Assembly: GCA_002698425.1 (NCBI GenBank)
Contig: NZXU01000078.1
Span: forward strand, 1-30,236
Reading direction: 5' to 3'
Length of the DNA stretch: 30,236 nt
Source: Ahrensia sp.
GTDB lineage: Bacteria; Pseudomonadota; Alphaproteobacteria; Rhizobiales; Rhizobiaceae
Of the stretch, positions 7,441-14,316 are shown piece after piece. A program made the translations under genes and the position numbers. Numbering within the stretch: the first letter of the stretch is position 1; each line of letters opens with the position of its first letter. The notes under the pieces were generated by a model. It made no database searches, was not told the origin of the DNA, and saw nothing but the letters and a program-made list of their open reading frames with translations.

Positions 7441-8658
7441 TCAGCGGATGCGGACCTGCATCCGGGTGATTTCGCGAATGCCGCCGAAGCCGAGCAGTCG
7501 CGGCGAGGTTTCGAGCCGGATGTCCGGCGCGGCGGCGAGGAGTGCGGCGAGGCCCTCCTGCATTTCGAGCCGCGCCAGCATTTCTCCGAGGCAACGATGC
7601 GGCCCGAAGCCGAAGACCGTGTGCAGGCGCGGATGGTCGGTGCGGCGAATGTCGAATTCGTCCGGCCGGGCGTAGAGATCCCGGTCCCGCATTGCCGACA
7701 TCGTGCTGAGGCGCAGCATCACGCCCGCCGGCAGGTGCGCGCCGCCTATTTCCACGTCTTCCTTGGTGAACCGCGCGATGGACCCGACAGGCGGATCGTA
7801 GCGCAGCGCCTCGTTGACGGCGCCGGGAATGAGGACCGGATCGTCACGCAGGGCCTCCCACTGATCGCGATGCCTGAGCAGCAGCGCGACCATCATCGCA
7901 AAGCCCGCGCGCGTGGTGTCGCTGCCGCCGACGATGACGCCGAGAACCTGATGAACGAGGCTTTCGAAAGAGATCGCCGGATTCTCGTTCCAGTCCGTGA
8001 TCAATGTGGAGAGGAGATCATCGCCCGGCATTTCGAGCCGCGAGCGCAAATGCCCTTCGACATAAGAGAACAGCTCGGCCGCCGCCGTCTCGATCTCGCG
8101 ATGGCGGGCATGCGGGTAGACGGGCGCGACCGATCGCGCGAGGACGTTGACGCGGGGGACGAAGTATTCTGCGTCGGCCTGCGGCAATCCGAGGATGGCC
8201 GCGATCATCGCGGAAGGAATCCGGGCGCCCATGCGCTCCACGAAGTCGAAACTCTCGCCGCGAGGCAGCTCGGCGACGATCCTGTCCGCCGTGGCGCGAA
8301 TGCGAGTCGTCGCCTCGCGCATCGCCCCGAAGGCGAATGTCCTGGCAAAGAGGCCGCGCTTGGTGCGGTGGACGTCTTCATTGGAGAACAGGAAGAAATC
8401 GGACACCAGGCGGGACGTGACCCCCTTCGGGATCTGGTTCAGCCGCACATAGTCCTTGCCCTCGATCTGCCGGGTCCGCGGGTCAGTGAACATCGGAACG
8501 ACATCTTTGGCGCGCAGGGCCATGTAGTGCCGCTCGCCGAGGCGTATGACCGGGTAGTGAACGCGCAGCGCCGCAAGGTTCGTGTGCGGATTTTCGATCA
8601 GCGTTTGCGGATCGATGATCGGCGACGTTTCGCGCGCTGCCAGGCTATGCTGGTTCAT
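7441..8658 (-). CDS. Cytochrome P450 (bacterial class I type)
   Basis: The 405-residue soluble P450 has every diagnostic motif: the I-helix oxygen-activation motif GGSDTTR at 244-250, ExxR as EALR at 283-286, and the haem loop FGFGPHRCLG with the axial Cys at 356. The family inserts one oxygen atom into substrates such as fatty acids, terpenes or polyketides. I chose ATG 8658 (MNQHSLAARE) because GGAG lies seven bases upstream and the length fits the family; the frame extends 52 codons further without support. No ferredoxin or reductase gene is nearby, so redox partners must come from elsewhere. It is divergent from the regulator-hydrolase gene, separated by 270 bases. Substrate cannot be told from sequence. 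Confidence 0.93.
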   Translation of the reverse strand: MNQHSLAARETSPIIDPQTLIENPHTNLAALRVHYPVIRLGERHYMALRAKDVVPMFTDPRTRQIEGKDYVRLNQIPKGVTSRLVSDFFLFSNEDVHRTKRGLFARTFAFGAMREATTRIRATADRIVAELPRGESFDFVERMGARIPSAMIAAILGLPQADAEYFVPRVNVLARSVAPVYPHARHREIETAAAELFSYVEGHLRSRLEMPGDDLLSTLITDWNENPAISFESLVHQVLGVIVGGSDTTRAGFAMMVALLLRHRDQWEALRDDPVLIPGAVNEALRYDPPVGSIARFTKEDVEIGGAHLPAGVMLRLSTMSAMRDRDLYARPDEFDIRRTDHPRLHTVFGFGPHRCLGEMLARLEMQEGLAALLAAAPDIRLETSPRLLGFGGIREITRMQVRIR

Positions 8659-8773
8659 TGAAAAGCTCCATGTCCAATCGCCCAGGCGAGTCCGGGCGGA
8701 TTTCGGTTTCAAGAAAGGAGAGGAGCGGCTGAGGCCTCGGCCCGCCGCTGCTGGAGCCGTCTTCACCGGCGAA

Positions 8774-8834
8774 GCGTTGTTTTCAGCGTTGTACAACCGG
8801 TGGTAATCACGCATCCTTGGCGTTGTTTTTCAGC
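8774..8834. promoter_or_regulatory. Direct repeats and palindrome in the P450/regulator divergent region
   Basis: GCGTTGTTTTCAGC (8774-8787) recurs as GCGTTGTTTTTCAGC (8820-8834), differing by one extra T, with 46 bases between the starts. The first copy runs directly into the perfect palindrome GTTGTACAAC (8788-8797). The pair sits about 95-155 bases upstream of the regulator start and 116-176 upstream of the P450 start. This is a plausible operator array for the winged-helix regulator encoded at 8929; SARP-type proteins bind direct repeats. Confidence 0.45.
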
Positions 8835-8928
8835 ATGCCGGAGGCCGAGCGACCCAAGAATCGGGAACTTGCCCCTGGTTTGGTAATGGCTCATCCTGAG
8901 ATTTGCCTCTCGACACACCGGAGCCCCG

Positions 8929-10482
8929 ATGGCCCAGGAACTAGAAATCTTGCTCCTGGGAGAGCTGCGCGTCCTGTTGAACGGACGGGACATGCCGCTG
9001 CCCGCGTCGAAGAAGGCGCGCGCACTTCTGGCCTTTCTTGTCGCGACCGGGCGGCCGCATCGCCGCGAACGCCTGTGCGAATTGCTTTGGGATCTGCCGG
9101 ACGATCCGAAGGCGGCGCTGCGCTGGTCGCTGAGCAAGCTGCGCAAGGTCGTCGACACGGAGGAGCAGGCGCGGATCGTCGCGGACCGCGAACGCGTGCT
9201 CTTCGAGCCCGAGGGCGTCGCCATCGACATTCGCGATATCCATGCGCGGCTGCGGCGGCCCGATCCCGCCGCCGTCGGTGAGCTGGAGGCCATGGCGGTG
9301 AAGCTCGACCGGCTTCTGCTCGACGGTCTCGATGGCGCCGGCGACGATTCGTTCGATTACTGGCTGACGGCCGAGCGCGAGGATGCGCGCATCGCCCGTA
9401 TCGATGTGCTTCATCGGCTCGCCACCCATCCCGAAACGACCGCGATGGCCGCGCAGAAATGGATGCGGATATGGCGGGAAGAAGACCCGGAAGGCGCGGA
9501 GGCGCATCAGCGCGCCGAGGCGAGCAAACCCGCCCAAGCACAGCGCGAAGCCGGGCAGCCTGCGCGAATGGACGGGAACGAGCCGGCGGCGAAACGGTCT
9601 CCCGCAAAGAGGATGAGCCCGAAGGCCCGGGCGCTTCGCGCGCAGCGGATCGGGTTTTGTGAGGCGCGTGACGGCACGAAGATCGCCTATGCGACGATCG
9701 GGTCCGGTCCCCCCATGCTCAAGGCGGCCAACTGGCTCAACCATCTGGAATTCGACTGGGACAGTCCGATCTGGGGCCGGAGCTTCGCCGCCATCGCCCG
9801 CCGGCGCAATTTCATTCGCTACGACGAGCGGGGCAGCGGCCTGTCCGACTGGAATGTCGACGATCTGAGTTTCGAGGCTTTCGTGGAGGATCTCGAGGCC
9901 GTCGCGGACAAGCTGGGGCTCGAGCGGTTTCCGCTGCTGGGCATTTCACAGGGCGCGGCCGTGTCGATCGAATATGCCGTCCGTCATCCCGAGCGGGTGA
10001 GCGGACTGATCCTGATCGGCGGCTATGCGGCCGGATGGCGGATCCTGTCGAATGCCGAGGAGCAGGCGCGGCGCGAGGCGGTGCTGACGCTGACCGAACT
10101 CGGCTGGGGAACCGACAATCCGGCCTATCGGCACATTTTCTCGCAGACCTTCATGCCGGAAGCCTCGGCCGAGGATCTCGCCTGGTTCGACGAGTTCCAG
10201 CGGCGGACGACCTCACCGAAGAATGCGGCGCGTTTCCAGGACGCCTTCGGCCATATCGATGTCCGCCACCGGCTCGCCGACGTGAAGGCGCCGACGCTCG
10301 TCCTGCATTCGAAATACGACCAGCGGATTCCGCTTGAGACAGGGCGCGCGCTGGCTTCGGGCATTCCCGATGCGCAATTCGTGCCGGTCGAAAGCCGCAA
10401 CCATATCCTGGTCGATCACGAGCCGGCATGGCGGATTTGCGTCGAAACGATCGGACAGTTCCTGCTGGAACATCGCATCTAG
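8929..10482 (+). CDS. SARP-like winged-helix regulator fused to an alpha/beta hydrolase
   Basis: This 517-residue fusion has two parts. Residues 1-110 (LEILLLGELRVLLNG, KKARALLAFLVAT, RRERLCELLWD, AALRWSLSKLRKVV) match the OmpR/SARP-type winged-helix DNA-binding domain. Residues 110-200 are a shortened helical segment in place of a full BTAD. After a charged, Pro/Ala-rich linker (195-235), residues 240-517 form an alpha/beta hydrolase: RYDERGSG at 297-304, nucleophile elbow GISQG with Ser340, acid Asp464 in KYDQRIP, and His492 in RNHILVDH. The triad looks complete, so the domain could be catalytic as well as ligand-binding. GGAG five bases before ATG supports the start. It is divergent from the P450 and followed by a methyltransferase. 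A ligand is not known. Confidence 0.88.
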   Translation: MAQELEILLLGELRVLLNGRDMPLPASKKARALLAFLVATGRPHRRERLCELLWDLPDDPKAALRWSLSKLRKVVDTEEQARIVADRERVLFEPEGVAIDIRDIHARLRRPDPAAVGELEAMAVKLDRLLLDGLDGAGDDSFDYWLTAEREDARIARIDVLHRLATHPETTAMAAQKWMRIWREEDPEGAEAHQRAEASKPAQAQREAGQPARMDGNEPAAKRSPAKRMSPKARALRAQRIGFCEARDGTKIAYATIGSGPPMLKAANWLNHLEFDWDSPIWGRSFAAIARRRNFIRYDERGSGLSDWNVDDLSFEAFVEDLEAVADKLGLERFPLLGISQGAAVSIEYAVRHPERVSGLILIGGYAAGWRILSNAEEQARREAVLTLTELGWGTDNPAYRHIFSQTFMPEASAEDLAWFDEFQRRTTSPKNAARFQDAFGHIDVRHRLADVKAPTLVLHSKYDQRIPLETGRALASGIPDAQFVPVESRNHILVDHEPAWRICVETIGQFLLEHRI

Positions 10483-10637
10483 GGCCAGGTTACATTTCCC
10501 GCTCCCTGATCGGAAAATTGCAGACACAACGCGTTTTTCCGGTTTCACGGCCGATAATACAACGATGGCGACAACGTTCGCGAAGCAAAGACGTCCCTTC
10601 CGCAAATTTTGAAGATATCCCGCGGGAAGGGAAACAT

Positions 10638-11645
10638 ATGTCAGTGCATGAATTGAACGCTTCTGTCCGAAAAGAGCGCCGGAAATGGCGCGATACCTAC
10701 ACCCTTGATGAAAGGCGGACGGAGCTGTCCTTCATCCTGGATGAGACGAACCACTCGTTCGCTGCCGGCGAAGACGTGGCGGCGACGGTCGATCGTCTGG
10801 TCGGCTGGCTTCACGAGCTGCGCGCGGATAGCGATCCCGATACCTGGGCTAAGCTCGTGCCGATTGCCCAGGCGCATCCGGTGGGCGACCGTCTTTTGCA
10901 GGACCCCTTCACGAGGCGATCGTTTGAAAAGCCCCGGGGATATTCCGGCGACGGTGTTCTTCTCGACCTCCTCTACAGACACCCGAGCATCCATGATCTG
11001 GTCGCCGCCAGCAGCAGGCTTGGTCGGGAAATCTATGCCTGCACCAGTGTCTCCAACAGCGCGCGGGCGGTACAGGAACGGCGCTCGATCCTGGCAGGCG
11101 TGGTCGATGCGACCGCCGAACGCACAACCGACGCCGAGATCCTTTCGATCGCCTGCGGGCATCTGCGCGAAGCCGAATTGTCCGGAGCGCTCGCCGATGG
11201 CCGGCTGAAGCGATGGCTGGCGCTCGATCAGGACCATCTCAATCTTGCGACGGTCGCAAGGGACTGGAAAGGGACGGTCGTCGAGCCGATGCCCGCAAGA
11301 GTAAAAGAGTTGATCGGCGGCACCTATCACACTGGCACTTTCGATCTGGCCTATACCGCCGGTGTCTACGATTATCTGCCGCGCGAAAACGCCGTCTTGC
11401 TGACCCGGCGGCTGGTGGATCTGGTGAAGCCGGGCGGCGAGGTTCTTTTCGCCAATTTCAGCACTGAGGTCGTGCCGGACGGGTACATGGAGACATTCAT
11501 GAACTGGCCGCTCATCCTGCGCGACGAAGTCGGGATATGGGATATCGTGAACGCGTCCGTCGATCGAAACACGGTCGAGGCCGATGTCTTCTTCGGCGAG
11601 AACCGGCATATCATCTACGCGAAGATCCGGAGGAAAGCCGGTTAA
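10638..11645 (+). CDS. Class I SAM-dependent methyltransferase, resembling PhcB-like hydroxy-fatty-acid methyl ester enzymes
   Basis: The 335 residues have an N-terminal helical region with DPFTRRSFEKPRGYSGD at 89-105. The Rossmann methyltransferase fold follows: motif I ILSIACGHLRE at 168-178, acidic ALDQD at 195-199, DLAYTAGVYDYL at 236-247 and LVKPGGEVLFANFS at 262-275. The PRGYxGD segment recalls proteins annotated as extracellular-factor 3-hydroxypalmitate methyl ester synthases (PhcB-like); this is recognition from memory, not a search. The ATG at 10638 is preceded by GGGAAGGGA, and I prefer it to the frame's upstream start, which overlaps the hydrolase gene. It follows the regulator by 155 bases. 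A role in modifying a small signal or lipid is inference. Confidence 0.82.
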   Translation: MSVHELNASVRKERRKWRDTYTLDERRTELSFILDETNHSFAAGEDVAATVDRLVGWLHELRADSDPDTWAKLVPIAQAHPVGDRLLQDPFTRRSFEKPRGYSGDGVLLDLLYRHPSIHDLVAASSRLGREIYACTSVSNSARAVQERRSILAGVVDATAERTTDAEILSIACGHLREAELSGALADGRLKRWLALDQDHLNLATVARDWKGTVVEPMPARVKELIGGTYHTGTFDLAYTAGVYDYLPRENAVLLTRRLVDLVKPGGEVLFANFSTEVVPDGYMETFMNWPLILRDEVGIWDIVNASVDRNTVEADVFFGENRHIIYAKIRRKAG

Positions 11646-11681
11646 GGGGCCGAAACGCGGCCGTCAGATCCAGCGATTCGT

Positions 11682-11695
11682 TTGCGATAGATCAA
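11682..11695 (+). promoter_or_regulatory. FNR/FixK-type box upstream of the DUF6455 gene
   Basis: TTGCGATAGATCAA fits TTG(A/C)-N6-TCAA, the form bound by FixK/FnrL-type regulators in alphaproteobacteria, and is followed by GGA as often seen. Its centre is 67 bases before the ATG at 11756. A class II promoter would start near 11730, leaving a 26-base leader. It suggests oxygen-responsive control independent of the methyltransferase gene upstream. Confidence 0.55.
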
Positions 11696-11755
11696 GGACG
11701 TAATCTCACCACGTGCGAATTTCCTGCTGTTTATTAGATTTCAAAGGATCGAACG

Positions 11756-12007
11756 ATGGGGATTTTCACACGTATCGCGAACCGGATGGACCGGCAGTCC
11801 GGCCTGATGAGCGCCATGATGCAGCGCATGGATGTGGATATGGCCGGCGTGGCCGCCGACGGCTCCGGCCTGTCCTTGGAAGCGGCGGTGCGCTCCTGCC
11901 TGGCTTGTCACAACAGTGAGAAATGCCAGCACTGGCTGGAGAGCGACGACGGCGCCGATCCGGACTTCTGTCCGAACGCATCGTTCTTTGCTCTGCACCA
12001 TAAGTAA
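11756..12007 (+). CDS. DUF6455 family small four-cysteine protein
   Basis: The 83 residues end in the family signature: Cys48-x2-Cys51-x5-Cys57-x2-Trp-Leu, then Asp-Phe-Cys72-Pro-Asn-Ala. Four conserved Cys suggest a bound metal or a redox-active cluster, though no function is established. The N-terminal half is an amphipathic helix with many Met (MSAMMQRMDVDMAG). There is no signal peptide, so it should be cytoplasmic. AAAGGA precedes the ATG by seven bases. A FixK/FNR-like box lies upstream, hinting at induction under low oxygen. It is convergent with the trmN6-like gene, with nine bases between stops. Confidence 0.85.
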   Translation: MGIFTRIANRMDRQSGLMSAMMQRMDVDMAGVAADGSGLSLEAAVRSCLACHNSEKCQHWLESDDGADPDFCPNASFFALHHK

Positions 12008-12016
12008 GGCAGGGTT

Positions 12017-12805
12017 TTAGCCGTTCAGTGTCGCCCTGCCATTGGCGATCGCATCGGCGCGCGGCGATAACTTCGTGCCGCCGTCCTCGTCATGCAGAAA
12101 GAGCGGCGGAGCGAAGTCCATCTGCTTGCGGCTTCCCTTGATCCCGGAAACCACGATGCGGATGGCCGGTCTGGACGGGCGCGGATGCACGGGCAGCACC
12201 GTCACCGCGCCATAACGTTTGCGCATCGCCTGCAGGATATCCGCGATCGATTGCGGTCTCGCGATGACCGAGAGCCCGGAGCCCGGTCGCTGGATCGCGC
12301 AGGCGGTCTTGATCCAGCGTGACAGCAGGTCTTCACCCATGACATGCGCGCCCGCCTTTTCCGCATTGGGCGTGGCCCGGTCCTTCGGATCGTTGAAGGG
12401 CGGATTGGCGATCACCCAATTGTAGACATCGCGCGGAAAACCCGCCGCCTCGCGCGCCTTGCCGTCGAGCGCGACATCCGCCTCGAGGATCTCCGCACGT
12501 CCCGTCAGTTGCCCGTTGCCTTCAAGGGCAAGGCCGGCGCGGGCGCAATCGGCCATCAAAGGCGACTTCTCGTAGAGGACGGCGCGAGCCTCCGGGCAAC
12601 GGTCGAGGACGGAAAAGGCTGCCGCTCCCGCTCCCGCGCCGAGATCGGCAAGCGTGCCGGAAAAGCCGTCCGGTACGCTTGCGGCGAGGATCATCGCATC
12701 GATGCCCGACCGGTGCGCGCCCTTTGCCGGCTGGACGATGTGGAAACGGCCGCGATGGAAAGCGTCGATCGTCGTCGCGACACCGTCGATGACCGGCCCG
12801 TCCAC
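12017..12805 (-). CDS. tRNA1(Val) adenine-37 N6-methyltransferase-like protein (TrmN6/YfiC family)
   Basis: The 262-residue protein starts with the family's FHRGRFHIVQPAKGAHRSGIDA segment at about 16-36. The SAM loop LADLGAGAGAAAF is at 52-64 and the catalytic motif NPPFND of N6-adenine methyltransferases at 134-139. The E. coli family member methylates A37 of tRNA1(Val); the exact RNA target here is not proven. The C-terminal region SRPAIRIVVSGIKGSR is also typical. It is in the cytoplasm. The gene lies 7 bases downstream of the DUF2007 gene on the same strand, so the two form an operon, which in Hyphomicrobiales commonly lies next to a polyprenyl synthase. Confidence 0.88.
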   Translation of the reverse strand: MDGPVIDGVATTIDAFHRGRFHIVQPAKGAHRSGIDAMILAASVPDGFSGTLADLGAGAGAAAFSVLDRCPEARAVLYEKSPLMADCARAGLALEGNGQLTGRAEILEADVALDGKAREAAGFPRDVYNWVIANPPFNDPKDRATPNAEKAGAHVMGEDLLSRWIKTACAIQRPGSGLSVIARPQSIADILQAMRKRYGAVTVLPVHPRPSRPAIRIVVSGIKGSRKQMDFAPPLFLHDEDGGTKLSPRADAIANGRATLNG

Positions 12806-12812
12806 GGAAAGG

Positions 12813-13034
12813 TCAGCCCTTCAGCTCGTTCTCGAGCCCGGCGTCGCGGACGATGCGGCGCGCCTGCTCGATCCGGTCGGCTTCGACGAGGATGCGGCGC
12901 GGCAGGATGCCGAGCGATCCGTCCATGATGGACATGTTCTCGTCGGCAACCAGTACGCCGATACCCGCGTCCCGCATCAGCGATTCCACGAAAGACAGCG
13001 TTACGGGGTTGTTCGTGCGCATCAACTCTTCCAT
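12813..13034 (-). CDS. DUF2007 domain protein
   Basis: The 73 residues read as a complete DUF2007 domain: MEELMRTNNPVTLSFVESLMRDAGI, then VLVADENMSIMDGSLGILPRRILV, then a short helix. The family is called putative signal-transducing by analogy with PII-like folds and has no firm function. Size and motifs are normal. It is the first gene of a two-gene operon with the trmN6-like methyltransferase and is divergent from the polyprenyl diphosphate synthase. Confidence 0.9.
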   Translation of the reverse strand: MEELMRTNNPVTLSFVESLMRDAGIGVLVADENMSIMDGSLGILPRRILVEADRIEQARRIVRDAGLENELKG

Positions 13035-13166
13035 TTATCCCTGATAGGATTTGCCGCTCTGCGCCACAAGCCCGGTCTTTGACGCGAAGTTGAAAGACAT
13101 CGGCTGTTGCGCGCCAATTCGCCGCTTGCCGCGCGGGTAGCGAGTTTCTAATGTGCCGGCACAAAC

Positions 13167-13171
13167 AGGAG
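13167..13171 (+). promoter_or_regulatory. Shine-Dalgarno site that fixes a TTG start
   Basis: AGGAG lies eight bases before TTG 13180. The upstream GTG at 13153 has no such site, and the TTG start yields MSVVIALRDNKKE, which resembles the usual N-terminus of rhizobial homologues. Confidence 0.7.
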
Positions 13172-13179
13172 TATCCCTA

Positions 13180-14196
13180 TTGAGCGTCGTCATTGCGCTT
13201 CGAGACAACAAGAAGGAAACGCCCGGCATTTCCGCGCTGATCGCGCTCGCCGCGAGCGGCATGGAGCGGGTCAACGAACTGATCCTGTCCAAGGCGGGCT
13301 CCGATGTGGCGATGATCCCGGAGGTCGCCAACCACCTGATCTCATCGGGCGGCAAGCGCTTGCGCCCGATGATCACGCTGGCGGCCGCGGAGATGTTCGG
13401 CTACCGCGGCGAAGGCCATGTGAAGCTGGCGACCAGCGTCGAATTCATGCACACGGCGACGTTGCTGCATGACGACGTGGTCGACGAGAGCGACCTGCGC
13501 CGCTCGAAGCCGACGGCGCGGATGATCTGGGGCAACCAGGCCAGCGTGCTGGTCGGGGACTTCCTGCTCGGCCAGGCCTTCAAGATGATGGTGGAAGTCG
13601 GCTCGCTCGATGCGCTCGACGTGCTTTCCAGCGCTGCTTCGATCATCGCCGAGGGCGAGGTCATGCAGCTTGCCGCAGCGAAGAACATGGAAACGACCGA
13701 GGACGAGTATCTCGCCGTCATCAAGGCGAAGACCGCGGCGCTGTTCTCGGCGGCGGCGGAGGTCGGCCCGATCATCGCCAAGGCCTCCAAATCGGAACGC
13801 GCGGCGCTGCGCTCCTACGGGCTCAATCTGGGTCTCGCCTTCCAGCTGGTCGACGACGCGCTCGACTATGGCGGCAACGCCCGCGATCTCGGCAAGAACA
13901 CCGGCGACGATTTCCGCGAAGGCAAGATCACGCTTCCCGTGGTGCTCGCCTATCGGCGCGGCACGGACAAGGAACGCGAGTCCTGGAAGACCAGCCTCGA
14001 AAACGGCGAGAACGACGACGCGGCGCTGGAGAATGCGCGCGGCCTGATGCTCAAATACGGCGCGCTGCCGGACACGATCCAGCGGGCGCGCCATTTCGGC
14101 GAGATCGCCCGCGACGCTCTGGCGCCGCTGAAGCCCTCGCCGCAGAAGGACGCTCTGCTCGACGTGGTGGAGTTCTGCATATCCCGGGTAAATTAA
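13180..14196 (+). CDS. All-trans polyprenyl (octa-/decaprenyl) diphosphate synthase
   Basis: The enzyme extends farnesyl or geranylgeranyl diphosphate with isopentenyl diphosphate to build the side chain of ubiquinone. The 338 residues contain the substrate-binding GGKRLRP at 57-63, the first Asp-rich motif HDDVVDESD at 97-105 and the second, VDDALD, at 224-229. GNQASVLVGDFLL and KTAALFSAAAEVG are typical of long-chain trans-prenyl synthases (IspB/DdsA). Chain length is not certain; decaprenyl is usual in Hyphomicrobiales (Q10). The start is TTG with a good AGGAG site. The product is probably used by UbiA, encoded at 4189-5157. Confidence 0.95.
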   Translation: MSVVIALRDNKKETPGISALIALAASGMERVNELILSKAGSDVAMIPEVANHLISSGGKRLRPMITLAAAEMFGYRGEGHVKLATSVEFMHTATLLHDDVVDESDLRRSKPTARMIWGNQASVLVGDFLLGQAFKMMVEVGSLDALDVLSSAASIIAEGEVMQLAAAKNMETTEDEYLAVIKAKTAALFSAAAEVGPIIAKASKSERAALRSYGLNLGLAFQLVDDALDYGGNARDLGKNTGDDFREGKITLPVVLAYRRGTDKERESWKTSLENGENDDAALENARGLMLKYGALPDTIQRARHFGEIARDALAPLKPSPQKDALLDVVEFCISRVN

Positions 14197-14316
14197 GTGA
14201 GACCGCCGAAGCCGGCCTCCACGGCGTTGCGCGGCAACCACAAAAAGGCCATGCTCGCGGAGTGATTTGGCCCGCAAGCCCGCGCCTTTGAACCGGCAAA
14301 ACCGATTGGTATCCCG

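Noticed and set aside
6850..8661. Plus-strand frame of 603 codons opposite the STAS and P450 genes
   Set aside because: Antisense to a P450 with all diagnostic motifs; no domain or ribosome binding site supports it.
11642..11664. GGCCG/CGGCC hairpin just behind the methyltransferase as a terminator
   Set aside because: The stem is five base pairs and no T-run follows.
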